NCBI RefSeq assembly: GCF_038958875.1
Contig: NZ_CP152407.1
Coordinates: forward strand, 3,417,501 to 3,481,500
Direction: 5' to 3'
DNA from: Acidovorax sp. FHTAMBA
GTDB lineage: Bacteria > Pseudomonadota > Gammaproteobacteria > Burkholderiales > Burkholderiaceae_C
Length of the DNA: 64,000 nucleotides
The notes beneath the pieces are model-generated. The model was not told the origin of the DNA and made no database searches. It was given only the letters and a program-made list of their open reading frames with translations. Shown here piece after piece: positions 1 to 11,164 of this stretch (positions are counted from its first letter, which is position 1; every line of letters begins with the position of its first letter). The position numbers and the translations under genes are program-made.

Positions 1-205
1 CTGCAGCACCAGGTCGCCCACGGCATGACCGCGCGTGTCGTTGATGGCCTTGAAGTCGTCCAGATCCACAAACAGCAGGGCACAGCTGCGGCCGCTGCGG
101 CGCGACAGCTCCAGCACCTGGGCCAGGCGCTGCTCGAACATGCGGCGGTTGGGCAGGCCGGTGAGCGCGTCGTGGTGCGCCAGGTGGGCCATGGCGTCGC
201 GGCTG
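1..205 (-). pseudogene. C-terminal part of IS-disrupted diguanylate cyclase (GGDEF start, runs off window)
   Basis: Read on the minus strand, this fragment starts with RDAMAHLAHHDALTGLPNRR and continues to FVDLDDFKAIND and GHAVGD. This is the typical start of a GGDEF domain: the DALTGLPNR motif and the metal-binding Asp of VDLDDFK. The window edge cuts the gene before the GGDEF signature itself. Deleting the ISL3-family element (206-1699) and one copy of its 8-bp target duplication joins this frame exactly to the fragment at 1700-2873, giving ELNASR-DAMAHLAHHD with no frameshift. The two pieces are therefore one gene. The detached domain has no start of its own and is unlikely to be made. Confidence 0.85.
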
Positions 206-1699
206 GGTTCCTCGTCGTTTCGTGTGGAATTTGACAGCGAGAATCCATCGTAGTGGAGCCCGGTGGGGCTTGTGGGCAACTCGGCAATCCGAGTTGTCCA
301 CAAATCCACCGGGCGGTGCTTTTTGCTGAGGAGGATTGCAAGATGGGTGTTGGCATTGAGGCGCTGTTCACCAGCGCACTGGGTTTGCAGGAGCCGTGGA
401 GCGTTGAGAAAGTGGAACTGGACACCGCACGTCGGCGCATCGACTTCGAGCTCACCTGCAAGGCCAATCGCCTGACGTGCCCCCATTGCCAGGCTGCAGG
501 GCAAGGCGTGCATGACCGGCTCAAGCGCCAATGGCGGCACCTGGACTTCTTTCAGTACGAGGCCTGGCTGCACGCCCAGGTACCGCGCATTGCCTGCACG
601 GCCTGCGGCAAGACGACGCAGATGGAGGTGCCCTGGGCACGCGAAGGCAGCGGCTTTACTGCCTTGTTTGAAGCTCTGGCCTTGTCTCTGTGCCAGACGC
701 TGCCGGTGCGCCAGGCGGCTGCACTGCTGCGCTGTGCGGACAAGGCGCTGTGGCGGCGTATCGAGTACTACGTCAATCAGGCCCGCGCCCTGGACGACAT
801 GAGCACGGTGCGCACGGTGGGGATCGACGAGACCAGCCTGCGCAAGGGACAGAACTACATCACCGTGGTGCACGACCTCGATGCCAAGCGACTGTTGTTT
901 GCTTGCGAGGGGCGTGATCACCAAAGCGTGGTGGACTTCGCTGCCGACCTCAAGGCACACGCAGGCGATCCAGCCCAGATCGAACATGTCTGCCAGGACA
1001 TGAGTGCGGCCTACGCCAAGGGCGTAGCACTGGCCTTGCCCAATGCCCAGATCAGTTACGACCGCTTCCATGTGATTGCCATGGCCAACGAGGCGATGGA
1101 TGGGGTGCGGCGCCAAGAGATGAGCACCCAGCCCCAGGCGATCAAGGAGGCCTTGGGCGACAACGACCGCAAGCTGCTCAAGAGTTTGGCCTGGGGTATG
1201 CGCCGCAATCCCGGGGACTGGAGCGCCAGGCAAACCAGCGCGATGCACTGGCTTCAGCGCTGCACGCTCAAGAGTGCGCGGGCGTGGCGCCTGAAGATGG
1301 CACTGCGCGCGGTCTACGCCAGTGCAGCGGCGGGCAACGACAGGGAGCATGCCAGCAAGGAATTGAAGGGCTGGCTGAGCTGGGCGCGGCGCAGCCGCCT
1401 GGAGCCGTTCCGCAAACTGGCCAAGACCTTGAGCGAACGATTCGACGCGGTCGTGCGCGGGATGCTGGACAGTCGCAGCAACGCCTATGTGGAGGCCATG
1501 AACGGCTTGCTGCAGCAGGCCAAGCGAGCTGCCAGGGGCTTCAGAACCGCCAGCCACTTCATTGCCATCGCGTATTTGCGCATGTCCAGGCTCGAGCATT
1601 TGCCGCTCAATCCGCTGCAACCAGCATTGCCGCAGGCTGATGGATGGGTGCATCGGTGTCTTTGAGGTTGTCAAGTTCCACACAAAACGGCATAGAGCC
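206..1699 (+). mobile_element. ISL3-family insertion sequence inside a GGDEF gene
   Basis: The element is 1494 bp. Its ends are imperfect inverted repeats: the left begins GGTTCCTCGTCGTTTCGTG and the right, read inward on the minus strand, begins GGCTCTATGCCGTTTTGTG. Both continue into TGGAA(T/C)TTGACA. An 8-bp direct repeat, CGCGGCTG, flanks it at 198-205 and 1700-1707; 8 bp is the usual target duplication of the ISL3 family. It carries one transposase gene. Intact ends, a perfect duplication and an open transposase suggest a recent insertion. The diverged left terminal repeat is the only sign of decay. Confidence 0.9.
343..1665 (+). CDS. ISL3-family transposase
   Basis: The protein is about 440 aa, starting at ATG 343 behind a GAGGAGG ribosome site. 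An in-frame upstream start at 253 is less likely. The N-terminal third has a zinc-ribbon-like pattern (CPHC near residue 47, then CTAC about 40 residues later), followed by a helix-turn-helix region (VRQAAALLRCADKALWRR). The catalytic DDE domain is visible as VGIDETSLRKG, CQDMSAAYA and, near the C-terminus, SNAYVEAMNGLLQQAKRAARG. This layout and length are standard for ISL3 transposases that move the element as a DNA intermediate. The frame is intact, so the element may be active. Confidence 0.93.
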   Translation: MGVGIEALFTSALGLQEPWSVEKVELDTARRRIDFELTCKANRLTCPHCQAAGQGVHDRLKRQWRHLDFFQYEAWLHAQVPRIACTACGKTTQMEVPWAREGSGFTALFEALALSLCQTLPVRQAAALLRCADKALWRRIEYYVNQARALDDMSTVRTVGIDETSLRKGQNYITVVHDLDAKRLLFACEGRDHQSVVDFAADLKAHAGDPAQIEHVCQDMSAAYAKGVALALPNAQISYDRFHVIAMANEAMDGVRRQEMSTQPQAIKEALGDNDRKLLKSLAWGMRRNPGDWSARQTSAMHWLQRCTLKSARAWRLKMALRAVYASAAAGNDREHASKELKGWLSWARRSRLEPFRKLAKTLSERFDAVVRGMLDSRSNAYVEAMNGLLQQAKRAARGFRTASHFIAIAYLRMSRLEHLPLNPLQPALPQADGWVHRCL

Positions 1700-2873
1700 C
1701 GCGGCTGGCGTTCAGCTCGGTCATCTGGCGGTGGATCTGCTGCTCCATGTCCTGAAAGCTGCGCGCCAGCTCGCCCACCTCGTCGTCCCGGTGCACGGGC
1801 AGCGTGGCGTGCGCGCGCCCCAGCGTGACCGCCTGCGTGGCCTGCACGATGGCCTTGAGGGGCTGCGTGACTGCGCGCGACACCAGCGCTGCCAGCACCA
1901 CGCCCACCGCACTGAGCACCAGCAGGATCTTGAGGATGCTGTTGCCCAGGCTCACCACCTCGCCCTGCACCGCAGCCAGCGGCTGCGAGAGGCCCACCAC
2001 CATGAACCGCCCTTCACCTTCACGCCCATACGGCATGCGCACAAAGGAGTAGACGCGGGCTTCCTCGTCATCAGTGCCCGGCTGGCTGAGCACCACTTCC
2101 TGCTGGCGGCCATCGATCAGCGCAGCCACGGGCGCAAAGCTTTCCTGGATCAGGATGCGCTGCCCCCGATCAAAGCCAAAGGACTGGTCCGCATCGGGAT
2201 GCACCAGAAAATCACCCCACCGGTTGCTGAGATAGAAACCGTAGGGCACCGGCAGTGCGGTGTTGAAATCGCGCAAAAACGGCTGCGCCGCCACCCGCAG
2301 CACCACCACGCCCCGCACCTGCCCGCCCCGCACCACCGGCGAGGCCATGCTGAACACGGGGATGGGCTCTGCGTCGGCTGCGCCTTCGTGGTTGATGCCG
2401 AACTCCGAGACATAGACCTCGCCCGGCGCGAGCGCCAGGGTTTCAAACACAAAGGGGAAATGCGCTTTCTCCTGCAGTTCGTCCTCGCTGGCGCGGATCC
2501 ACGCGTCGCCCTTGCGGTCAATGCGCACCTGCTCCAGCCCAAAGTCCTGCACGCCAATGAAGCGGATCTGCAGATAGCTGGGATGGGTGACCAGGCTGGC
2601 CTTGAACACGTCTGCCAGCGCCGACTTGTCCTGCTCGCTGGCCGCCACGCTGGCCAGAAACGCGGTATCCCGCGCCACGGTGCCAAAGCCGGCCTGCATG
2701 TGGCGCGCCAGCACGTGTGTGGTGGCCAGCAGCGCCTGCTCGGCCCGCCCCTGCAGCCGCTCGCGGCTGGAGTCGAAGGTGTAGTAGCCCGCAAGAATGG
2801 CCGCAAACACGCTGAACGATGCCAGCAACAGCCCCAGCCGCAGCGCAATGCCCCATTTCACGCGGGTTTTCAT
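1700..2873 (-). pseudogene. N-terminal part of disrupted membrane diguanylate cyclase (sensor + HAMP)
   Basis: From ATG 2873 the protein has a first membrane helix (about residues 10-30), a periplasmic Cache-like sensor of roughly 280 residues, a second helix (about 315-337) and a HAMP linker (RAVTQPLKAIVQATQAV, DDEVGELARSF). It then enters the IS after MTELNASR; the element adds seven residues (GLYAVLCGT includes two hybrid ones) and a stop. The GGDEF output domain lies on the far side (1-205). Its start is 3 nt after the stop of the binding-protein gene at 2877-3983, so the two form an operon. By analogy with the NspS/MbaA pair of Vibrio, the binding protein may have fed a ligand signal into c-di-GMP synthesis. 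That link is inference. Confidence 0.85.
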
Positions 2874-2876
2874 GGC

Positions 2877-3983
2877 TCAGAACCGGTTCGGCCGGTCGCC
2901 CGACAGAATGCGCTGCCACAGCTGGGCACGCCGCGCTTCGTCTTCCACGGGCTCCAGCCACACGATGGCGCCGGCCGGGGCATCGGCCGACAGCGCTGGT
3001 GGCTCTTCGAGCGTGTTGGCCAGGCCCTGGCGGCGGGTCAGCGCACCACTGACGGCGGGCTCCAGCATGTAGTTGATCCACTCGGCGGCCAGCTCAACCT
3101 GGGTGGACTGGCGGGTGATGGCCCAGCAGTCCAGCCAGGCCAGTGCGCCCTCGCGCGGCACCACATAGCCCACATCCAGCCCGGCATCGCGCAGCTGCTT
3201 GAGCTGCTGCTGGCCGTAGTTGGCATGCATGACCGCAATGCGGTGCTTGCGAAACAGTTCCAGCGATTCTTCGGGCAGGCTGTAGAACGCACGCACATTG
3301 CGGCGCAAGGCCACCAGGTCTTTGGCCAGCGGGCCCAACTGCCCCACCGGGATCTGGAAGGGCGGCACGCCCCGGTACATGGCCGCGAGCGAAAAGCCGT
3401 GGCTGCTGCCGATGAACGCCAGCACACGCCCCTGCCAGCGCGGATCCCACAGCACGGCAATGGAGCCCGGAGGCCGGGCAAACTGCCCGCGGTCGTAGAT
3501 GAGCCCCATCTCGGAATAGGTGTAGGGCATGGCGTAGACATCCGTGCCTTGGGCAATGCCCGCAATGGCGTGCAGTTGCCGAAAGCGCGGCAGCTGGTGC
3601 TGGGTGTTGGAGATGTTGTGCAGTGGCAACGGTGTGAGCAGGCGTCGCGCCACCAGCCGTGCGATTTCGGCCGTGTTGGCCGCCACCAGGTCAAAACCGG
3701 TGCCCTGCGGATTGGCCAGCTTGGCACGCAGCACGTCGTCAGAGGCCACGGTGGTGATCTCCACCCGCGCCCGGTGGCGCCTCTCGAAGTCGGCCACGAT
3801 ATCCGGGTCGGCATAGCCCGGCCAGGACAGCACACGCAGCACCGGCGCCGCGTGCACCGCTGCGGGCCACAGGGCTGCAGCGGCCAGCGGCAGCAGCACG
3901 GCCACGTCCCGGCGCCGCAGCGACCGCCGCACCGAAGTGACCGCCCCATCCACCGCGCACCGTGCCCTGTGTGCCATGCCCAT
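2877..3983 (-). CDS. PotD-like periplasmic substrate-binding protein
   Basis: The protein is 368 aa (or 366 from ATG 3977). An Arg-rich N-terminus and hydrophobic stretch (VAVLLPLAAAALWPAAVHA) form a signal peptide, so it should be periplasmic. The mature start LRVLSWPGYADPDIVADFE and the later DVYAMPYTYSEMGLIYDRG and WINYMLEPAVSG resemble spermidine/putrescine-type (PotD/PotF) binding proteins. No permease or ATPase gene is next to it. The gene ends 3 nt before the membrane GGDEF gene instead. That suggests a sensory role, like NspS, rather than uptake. The ligand cannot be read from the sequence. Confidence 0.82.
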   Translation of the reverse strand: MGMAHRARCAVDGAVTSVRRSLRRRDVAVLLPLAAAALWPAAVHAAPVLRVLSWPGYADPDIVADFERRHRARVEITTVASDDVLRAKLANPQGTGFDLVAANTAEIARLVARRLLTPLPLHNISNTQHQLPRFRQLHAIAGIAQGTDVYAMPYTYSEMGLIYDRGQFARPPGSIAVLWDPRWQGRVLAFIGSSHGFSLAAMYRGVPPFQIPVGQLGPLAKDLVALRRNVRAFYSLPEESLELFRKHRIAVMHANYGQQQLKQLRDAGLDVGYVVPREGALAWLDCWAITRQSTQVELAAEWINYMLEPAVSGALTRRQGLANTLEEPPALSADAPAGAIVWLEPVEDEARRAQLWQRILSGDRPNRF

Positions 3984-4036
3984 CGCCCCGCTTCTGCAAG
4001 ATCTGGTTACAAACAGTTTACGCGGACAATAGCGCC

Positions 4037-6052
4037 GTGACGATCCCTCAGTCTTTCATTCAGGAGCTGCTTGCCCGCGTCGATGTGGTCGACATCGTGG
4101 GCCGCTATGTACAGCTCAAGAAAGGCGGCGCCAATCTGATGGGCCTGTGCCCCTTTCACGGCGAAAAATCCCCCTCTTTCAGTGTGAGCCCGGCCAAGCA
4201 GTTCTATCACTGCTTTGGCTGTGGAAAAAACGGCAATGCCATCAGCTTCCTGATGGACCATGCGGGCATGGGGTTTGTCGAGGCCGTGCAGGACCTGGCC
4301 CAGAGCGTGGGGCTGCAGGTGCCGGACGATGACGTGTCCCCCCTGGAAAAAGAACGCGCCGCCGCTGCCCGCCAGAAGCAGGCCACGCTGACCGACGTGC
4401 TGGAAAAAGCCGCTGACGCCTACCGCCGGCACCTGCGTGAGTCGCAGCGGGCCATCGGCTACTTCAAGGGCCGGGGCGTGTCGGGCACTCTCGCCAAGCG
4501 CTATGGCCTGGGCTATGCGCCCGAGGGCTGGCGCAGCCTGGCCAGTGTGTTCGCGAGCTACGACGACCCGCTGCTGGAAGAAAGCGGCCTGGTCATCGTG
4601 AACGACGAGGATGGCGGCAAGCGCTATGACCGCTTTCGCGACCGGGTGATGTTCCCCATCCGTAACGTGAAGGGCGAATGCATCGGTTTTGGCGGACGTG
4701 TGCTGGGCGACGACAAACCCAAGTACCTCAACTCGCCCGAGACTCCCGTGTTCCACAAGGGCCGCGAGCTTTATGGGCTGTTCGAGGCCCGCACCGCCAT
4801 CCGCGAGGCAGGTTACGCCCTGGTCACCGAAGGCTACATGGACGTGGTGGCACTGGCGCAGCTGGGCTTTCCCAACGCCGTGGCAACGCTGGGCACAGCC
4901 TGCACGCCCGAGCACGTGCAAAAGCTGCTGCGCTTCACCGAATCGGTGGTGTTCAGCTTTGATGGTGACGCTGCCGGGCGGCGCGCAGCGCGCAAGGCCC
5001 TGGACGGCGCCCTGCACCACGCCACGGACACGCGCAGCATCAAATTTCTCTTTCTACCCGCCGAGCACGATCCAGACAGTTTCATCCGCGCGCACGGCAC
5101 CGAAGCCTTTGCGCGCCTGGTGGGCGATGCCATGCCGTTGAGCCGCTTCCTGGTCGAGGCGGCCAGCGAGCACTGCGACCTTGGCACGGCAGAAGGCCGC
5201 GCCCACATGGCCAGCAACGCCCGGCCTTTGTGGACGGCACTGCCTGACGGCGTGCTCAAGCGCCAGGTGCTCGGCGAGCTGGCGGAACTGACCCAGCTCA
5301 AAGCCCAGGACCTGGCCGACCTGTGGGGCCCGGGCCAGGGCCGCGACCAGCCAAGGCCCCCCGGGCCTGGCGGCCGCGGTGCGCAAACGGCGGGCTACCA
5401 CGCACCATCGCCCTCCGAGGACGTGCCGCCCTGGGCGGGCGCCCCCGGCCCCGACGCATGGAGCACATACGCAGAGGCCCCCTCTTCCGGCTACGCCACG
5501 GGCTACAGCAAGCCGCCGTTCCGCAAAGGCACAGGGGACTGGAAAACGGGGACCTGGAAGAAAAAGGACAGAGACGCCCCCTGGCCACCCCAGCCGCGCC
5601 TGCCACGCGCGCCCACGGCCAGCCGCGCCGACCACGCCGCGCGCCTGCTGCTGTCGCACATGGCGTTTCTGGAAGAGCTGACGCACGACGATCACGCCAC
5701 CCTGAGCGCCCAGCCCGCCCCCCACGGCCCGCTGTTTGTCTGGCTGGAGGCGCAGTTTCACGAGTACGGCCCGCTGGCCTGGGCGGTACTGCGCGAGAGC
5801 CTGCGCGACCACGAATGCGAGGCGCTGGCCGTGAAGGTGATGACGGGTTCGCACGCGCAGACCGAAGGCGCGCTGCAGGAACTGCGGCTGGAGCTGCGCG
5901 ACCTGCTCAACCGCATGCAGATCGAGGACATCAAGGAGCAGCAAAAGCTGCTGGTGCTGCAGGTGGCGCAGGATCCAACGGCGCTGGAGCGCTACCGCGC
6001 CCTGGAGCAAAAGCGCAACGCCTTGCAGAACGCAGCGGCAAAAGCGGCTTGA
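4037..6052 (+). CDS. dnaG: DNA primase
   Basis: DnaG makes RNA primers for replication. GTG 4037 is preferred because VTIPQSFIQELLARVDVVDIVG is the normal N-terminus; the frame is open upstream to 3962 but that segment looks like noise. The N-terminal zinc site is CPFH...CFGC (residues 36-64). The TOPRIM core follows with VTEGYMDVVAL and FSFDGDAAGRRAA. A Pro/Gly-rich linker at about residues 435-550 separates it from the C-terminal helicase-binding domain and accounts for the length of 671 aa. The gene is divergent from the binding-protein gene and lies 256 bp upstream of rpoD, a common macromolecular-synthesis arrangement. No rpsU lies in front of it here. Confidence 0.97.
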   Translation: MTIPQSFIQELLARVDVVDIVGRYVQLKKGGANLMGLCPFHGEKSPSFSVSPAKQFYHCFGCGKNGNAISFLMDHAGMGFVEAVQDLAQSVGLQVPDDDVSPLEKERAAAARQKQATLTDVLEKAADAYRRHLRESQRAIGYFKGRGVSGTLAKRYGLGYAPEGWRSLASVFASYDDPLLEESGLVIVNDEDGGKRYDRFRDRVMFPIRNVKGECIGFGGRVLGDDKPKYLNSPETPVFHKGRELYGLFEARTAIREAGYALVTEGYMDVVALAQLGFPNAVATLGTACTPEHVQKLLRFTESVVFSFDGDAAGRRAARKALDGALHHATDTRSIKFLFLPAEHDPDSFIRAHGTEAFARLVGDAMPLSRFLVEAASEHCDLGTAEGRAHMASNARPLWTALPDGVLKRQVLGELAELTQLKAQDLADLWGPGQGRDQPRPPGPGGRGAQTAGYHAPSPSEDVPPWAGAPGPDAWSTYAEAPSSGYATGYSKPPFRKGTGDWKTGTWKKKDRDAPWPPQPRLPRAPTASRADHAARLLLSHMAFLEELTHDDHATLSAQPAPHGPLFVWLEAQFHEYGPLAWAVLRESLRDHECEALAVKVMTGSHAQTEGALQELRLELRDLLNRMQIEDIKEQQKLLVLQVAQDPTALERYRALEQKRNALQNAAAKAA

Positions 6053-6308
6053 AATCTGCGCCAAAGGTATAATGTAGGGTTAGTTATTGGCAAGAGCGAC
6101 AGCAGCACCTCCGAGCCGGGCCACCGTGACAAACGCGCACAACCGTCCACCCATCGCAAGGACTGCACACCAAATGATCGCCCAGACATCTTGCCGCTGA
6201 GGGCCTCCCCTCAAGCGCAAAGCCCTTGTAGCTTTGCGTTGCCACCCGCGCCGGGACCTGAGGCGCTTGCGTTTTCTTTGTGTCCGTTTTTGATCCTGAG
6301 GTTGTTCC
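6053..6308 (+). promoter_or_regulatory. rpoD upstream region: candidate -10 and structured leader
   Basis: A perfect TATAAT lies at 6068-6073, just after the dnaG stop, without a convincing -35 at normal spacing. Downstream, GCGCAAAGC (6215-6223) can pair with GCTTTGCG (6231-6238). Alternatively CAAGCGC (6212-6218) can pair with GCGCTTG (6263-6269), and this second hairpin is followed by the T-rich CGTTTTCTTTG. The two pairings are mutually exclusive, as in attenuator leaders. This is a reading of the sequence only; no folding calculation was done. Confidence 0.35.
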
Positions 6309-8681
<2,373 letters not shown>

Positions 8682-8731
8682 ACCGCATTGCGGTCACATG
8701 GGCAGGCCCTTGGCAACGGGGCTGCATCGGT

Positions 8732-8772
8732 CGCCCCAGATACCACCATGGTGCTGGGGCGTTGTGCTTTTT
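8732..8772 (+). terminator. Rho-independent terminator after rpoD
   Basis: CGCCCCAG (8732-8739) pairs with CTGGGGCG (8754-8761). The loop itself contains a CACCATGGTG palindrome. The T-rich GTTGTGCTTTTT follows. Confidence 0.65.
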
Positions 8773-8805
8773 GGCGTGCCTGCCGCAGCGGGCACGCCGT
8801 CGCTC

Positions 8806-8868
8806 AAAATTTGATTGAAATATGGCTCCAGCGCTTTATGGATAAGCGCTAACAGCTATAAAAACATG
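8806..8868 (-). repeat. Dispersed palindromic element, copy 1
   Basis: The core arms are CCAGCGCTTTATGGATAAGCGCT, broken here as AGCGCTTTAT and ATAAGCGCT, followed by AACAGCTATAAAAA. It lies between the convergent rpoD and Bug genes. The same arm pattern recurs at 13725, 20275, 32526, 39043, 49868 and 62173. Confidence 0.75.
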
Positions 8869-8873
8869 AGCAT

Positions 8874-9890
8874 TCAATCCAGTTTCAGCCCGGACTGCCT
8901 GACCAGCTTGGCCATGCGATCCACCTCGCTGCGGAAGAACGCAGCCGTGGCATCGGGCGCGGGGCTTTGCAGCTGGTAGCCCTGCGCCAGCAGGGCCTCG
9001 CGCACTTCCGGTGCTGCCACGGCGCTGCGCACGGCGTTGTAGGCCCGGTCCACTTCTGCCCGAGGCAGACCGGCCGGCCCCACCACGGCCACCCAGCCGT
9101 CCAGGGCGTAGTTGGGCAGGCCTTGTTCGGCAATCGTTGGCAGGTCGGGCAGCAGCGGGGAGCGTGTGGTGGACGACAGGCCTATGGCCCGCAGCGCACC
9201 CGACTTCACATGGGGCGCCGCCACGGCCACGGCGATGAACGCCATCTGGATCTGCCCGCCCAGCACATCGGCCGTCAGCGGCCCCATGCCCCGGTAGGGA
9301 ATGTGCTTGATATCCACCTGCGCCTCGTGCACGAACATCTCCGCCGCCAGGTGCAGGATGGTGCCGTTGCCCGACGAACCGTAGTTCAGCACACCCGGCT
9401 GGGCCTTGGCCAGGGCCACCAGTTCGCGCACGTTTTTGGCCGCCACCGAAGGGTGCGCCACCAGCACAAAGGGTGTGGCGCCAATCAGGGTGATCGGCGT
9501 GATGTCGTCCACCGCGTGATACGGAATGTTCTTGAACACGCTGGGGTTGACGGCATGGTTGTTGGACACCATGCCCAGCATGGAGCCGTCTTTGGGCGCC
9601 TTCACGATCATCGTCGTGCCCGTGATGCCGCCGGCGCCGGGGTAGTTTTCCACCACCACCGGCCGCGCCAGCGCCTTGCCCAGGCTGGGGCCCAGCACGC
9701 GCGCAACGCCATCCACCCCCGAGCCCGCACTGACAGGCAGCACCAGGCGCACCGGCCTGTCTGCCCCCTGGGCAAAGGTCCACGCGGGCACCACGGCACT
9801 GGTCATGGCGGCTGCGAGCAGCGTGCGCCTTGTGAGGCGCTGTGCGTTCTGTGAGGGGGATACGGTGCTGCGTGCCGTGTTGTCTGTCAT
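8874..9890 (-). CDS. Bug/TctC-family tripartite tricarboxylate receptor
   Basis: This is a 338-aa periplasmic solute receptor of the Bug family, abundant in Burkholderiales. The N-terminus has LTRRTLLAAAMTSAVVPAWTFA, a signal peptide with a twin-Arg that may use Tat. Family motifs are PVRLVLPVSAGSGVDGVAR, VVVENYPGAGGITGT, YGSSGNGTILHLAAEMF and HIPYRGMGPLTADVLGGQIQ. Bug proteins bind small carboxylates. It is the last gene of a likely operon with the CoA-transferase and lyase genes, so its ligand may be the acid they degrade. No TctA/TctB membrane genes are next to it. Confidence 0.93.
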   Translation of the reverse strand: MTDNTARSTVSPSQNAQRLTRRTLLAAAMTSAVVPAWTFAQGADRPVRLVLPVSAGSGVDGVARVLGPSLGKALARPVVVENYPGAGGITGTTMIVKAPKDGSMLGMVSNNHAVNPSVFKNIPYHAVDDITPITLIGATPFVLVAHPSVAAKNVRELVALAKAQPGVLNYGSSGNGTILHLAAEMFVHEAQVDIKHIPYRGMGPLTADVLGGQIQMAFIAVAVAAPHVKSGALRAIGLSSTTRSPLLPDLPTIAEQGLPNYALDGWVAVVGPAGLPRAEVDRAYNAVRSAVAAPEVREALLAQGYQLQSPAPDATAAFFRSEVDRMAKLVRQSGLKLD

Positions 9891-9926
9891 GGTTTGTCTC
9901 CGGTGTTGTGATGGGAATGCGTGGGT

Positions 9927-11141
9927 TCAGGCCACGGCGCCCTGCGCCTGCAGGGCCTGCAGCTGCTCGGGGCTGTAGCCCAGCTGCGCCATGAGTTCGG
10001 CGGTGTGCTGGCCCAGCACCGGTGGCTGCAGGCGCACGCCCAGCCGCTGCCCATCCATGCGCAGGGGAAACAGGGTGGTGCGTGCCGTCTGTCCGGCGCG
10101 CTCGCCATCGGGCAGCGTGATGTCCGCCAGGCCGCCGGTGGCATTGAGGTGCGGGTCGTCAAACAGCTGCTCGGGCCGCAGGATGGGCGCAAAGGGCAGA
10201 CCGTGCTTCTCGAAGATGGCAGCCAGTTCGGCCGCGCTGTGTGCGGCCAGGCGCCTGCGCAGCTCGGGCAGCAGCGTGCCACGCGCGCGCACGCGGTCGT
10301 TGTTGTTAGACAGGCCCGGATCGGCCTTGAGGTCGGCGAAGCCCAGGGCATCGCAAAAGGTGATCCACTGCGCGTCGCTCACGGCGGCCAGAAAGATCTG
10401 CTCGCCGTCCTTCACACTGAACACGTCATACAGCGACCACGCCGAGATGCGGTCGGGCATGGGGGCTGCCGGCTGGCCGGTGACGGCGTACTGCATCATG
10501 TGCTGGCCCACGAGGAACACGTTGTTCTCGAACAGGGCCGAGTCCACCTCCTGCCCGCGCCCGGTGATACCGCGCTGCATCAGCGCCGCCATGGCGCCAA
10601 TGGCGCCAAACATGCCACCCATGATGTCGTTCACGCTGGTGCCCGCGCGCAGCGGGTCTCCGGGGCGCCCGGTCATGTAGGCCAGGCCGCCCATCATCTG
10701 CACCACCTCGTCCAGCGCCGTGCGGTGCTCGTAGGGGCCGGGCAAAAAGCCCGTGTGGTTCACGTAGATGAGGCGCGGGTTGATCGGGCTCAGCGCGGCA
10801 TAGTCCAGGCCGTATTTCGTCATCACGCCGGGCTTGAAGTTCTGCGCCACCACATCGGCCGAGGCCGCGAGCTTGCGCGCCACCTCCAGGCCCTCGGGGC
10901 TGCGCAGGTCGAGCGCAATGCTTTTCTTGTTGCGGTTGAACATGGGGAAAAAGCCCGCGCCTGCGCCCAGCAGGTGGCGCGTGCGGTCACCGTCCACGGG
11001 CTCGACCTTGATGACCTCGGCCCCCAGGTCGGCCAGCACCATGCCGCAGGTGGGGCCCATGACCATGTGGGTGAACTCCACCACGCGCAGGCCTTCCAGG
11101 GGCAGGCGTGGGGATGGTGTAGAGGGCTGTGTGTCGTTCAT
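9927..11141 (-). CDS. CaiB/BaiF (class III) CoA-transferase
   Basis: The protein is 404 aa, the normal length for family III CoA-transferases, which move CoA between carboxylic acids. The N-terminal motif LRVVEFTHMVMGPTCGMVLADLGAEVIKVE and the segment FNRNKKSIALDLRSPEG are typical. The catalytic Asp is probably in GTSVNDIMGGMFGAIGAM. (Both longer motifs begin near residue 19 and residue 69.) It lies 23 nt downstream of the lyase gene and 36 nt upstream of the Bug receptor gene. The set suggests activation of a dicarboxylic or branched acid to its CoA ester, followed by cleavage. The substrate is not identifiable. Confidence 0.92.
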   Translation of the reverse strand: MNDTQPSTPSPRLPLEGLRVVEFTHMVMGPTCGMVLADLGAEVIKVEPVDGDRTRHLLGAGAGFFPMFNRNKKSIALDLRSPEGLEVARKLAASADVVAQNFKPGVMTKYGLDYAALSPINPRLIYVNHTGFLPGPYEHRTALDEVVQMMGGLAYMTGRPGDPLRAGTSVNDIMGGMFGAIGAMAALMQRGITGRGQEVDSALFENNVFLVGQHMMQYAVTGQPAAPMPDRISAWSLYDVFSVKDGEQIFLAAVSDAQWITFCDALGFADLKADPGLSNNNDRVRARGTLLPELRRRLAAHSAAELAAIFEKHGLPFAPILRPEQLFDDPHLNATGGLADITLPDGERAGQTARTTLFPLRMDGQRLGVRLQPPVLGQHTAELMAQLGYSPEQLQALQAQGAVA

Positions 11142-11164
11142 GGTGCAGCGTTAAAAAATGGTGG

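Noticed and set aside
1644..4040. Open frame of nearly 800 codons antisense to the GGDEF and binding-protein genes
   Set aside because: GC-rich codon bias opens the opposite strand. The composition is His/Arg/Gln-rich, no family motifs are seen, and the minus-strand genes are well supported.
8773..8798. GGCGTGCC...GGCACGCC hairpin as a second terminator after rpoD
   Set aside because: There is no T run on either side in the right place; the hairpin at 8732 explains termination.
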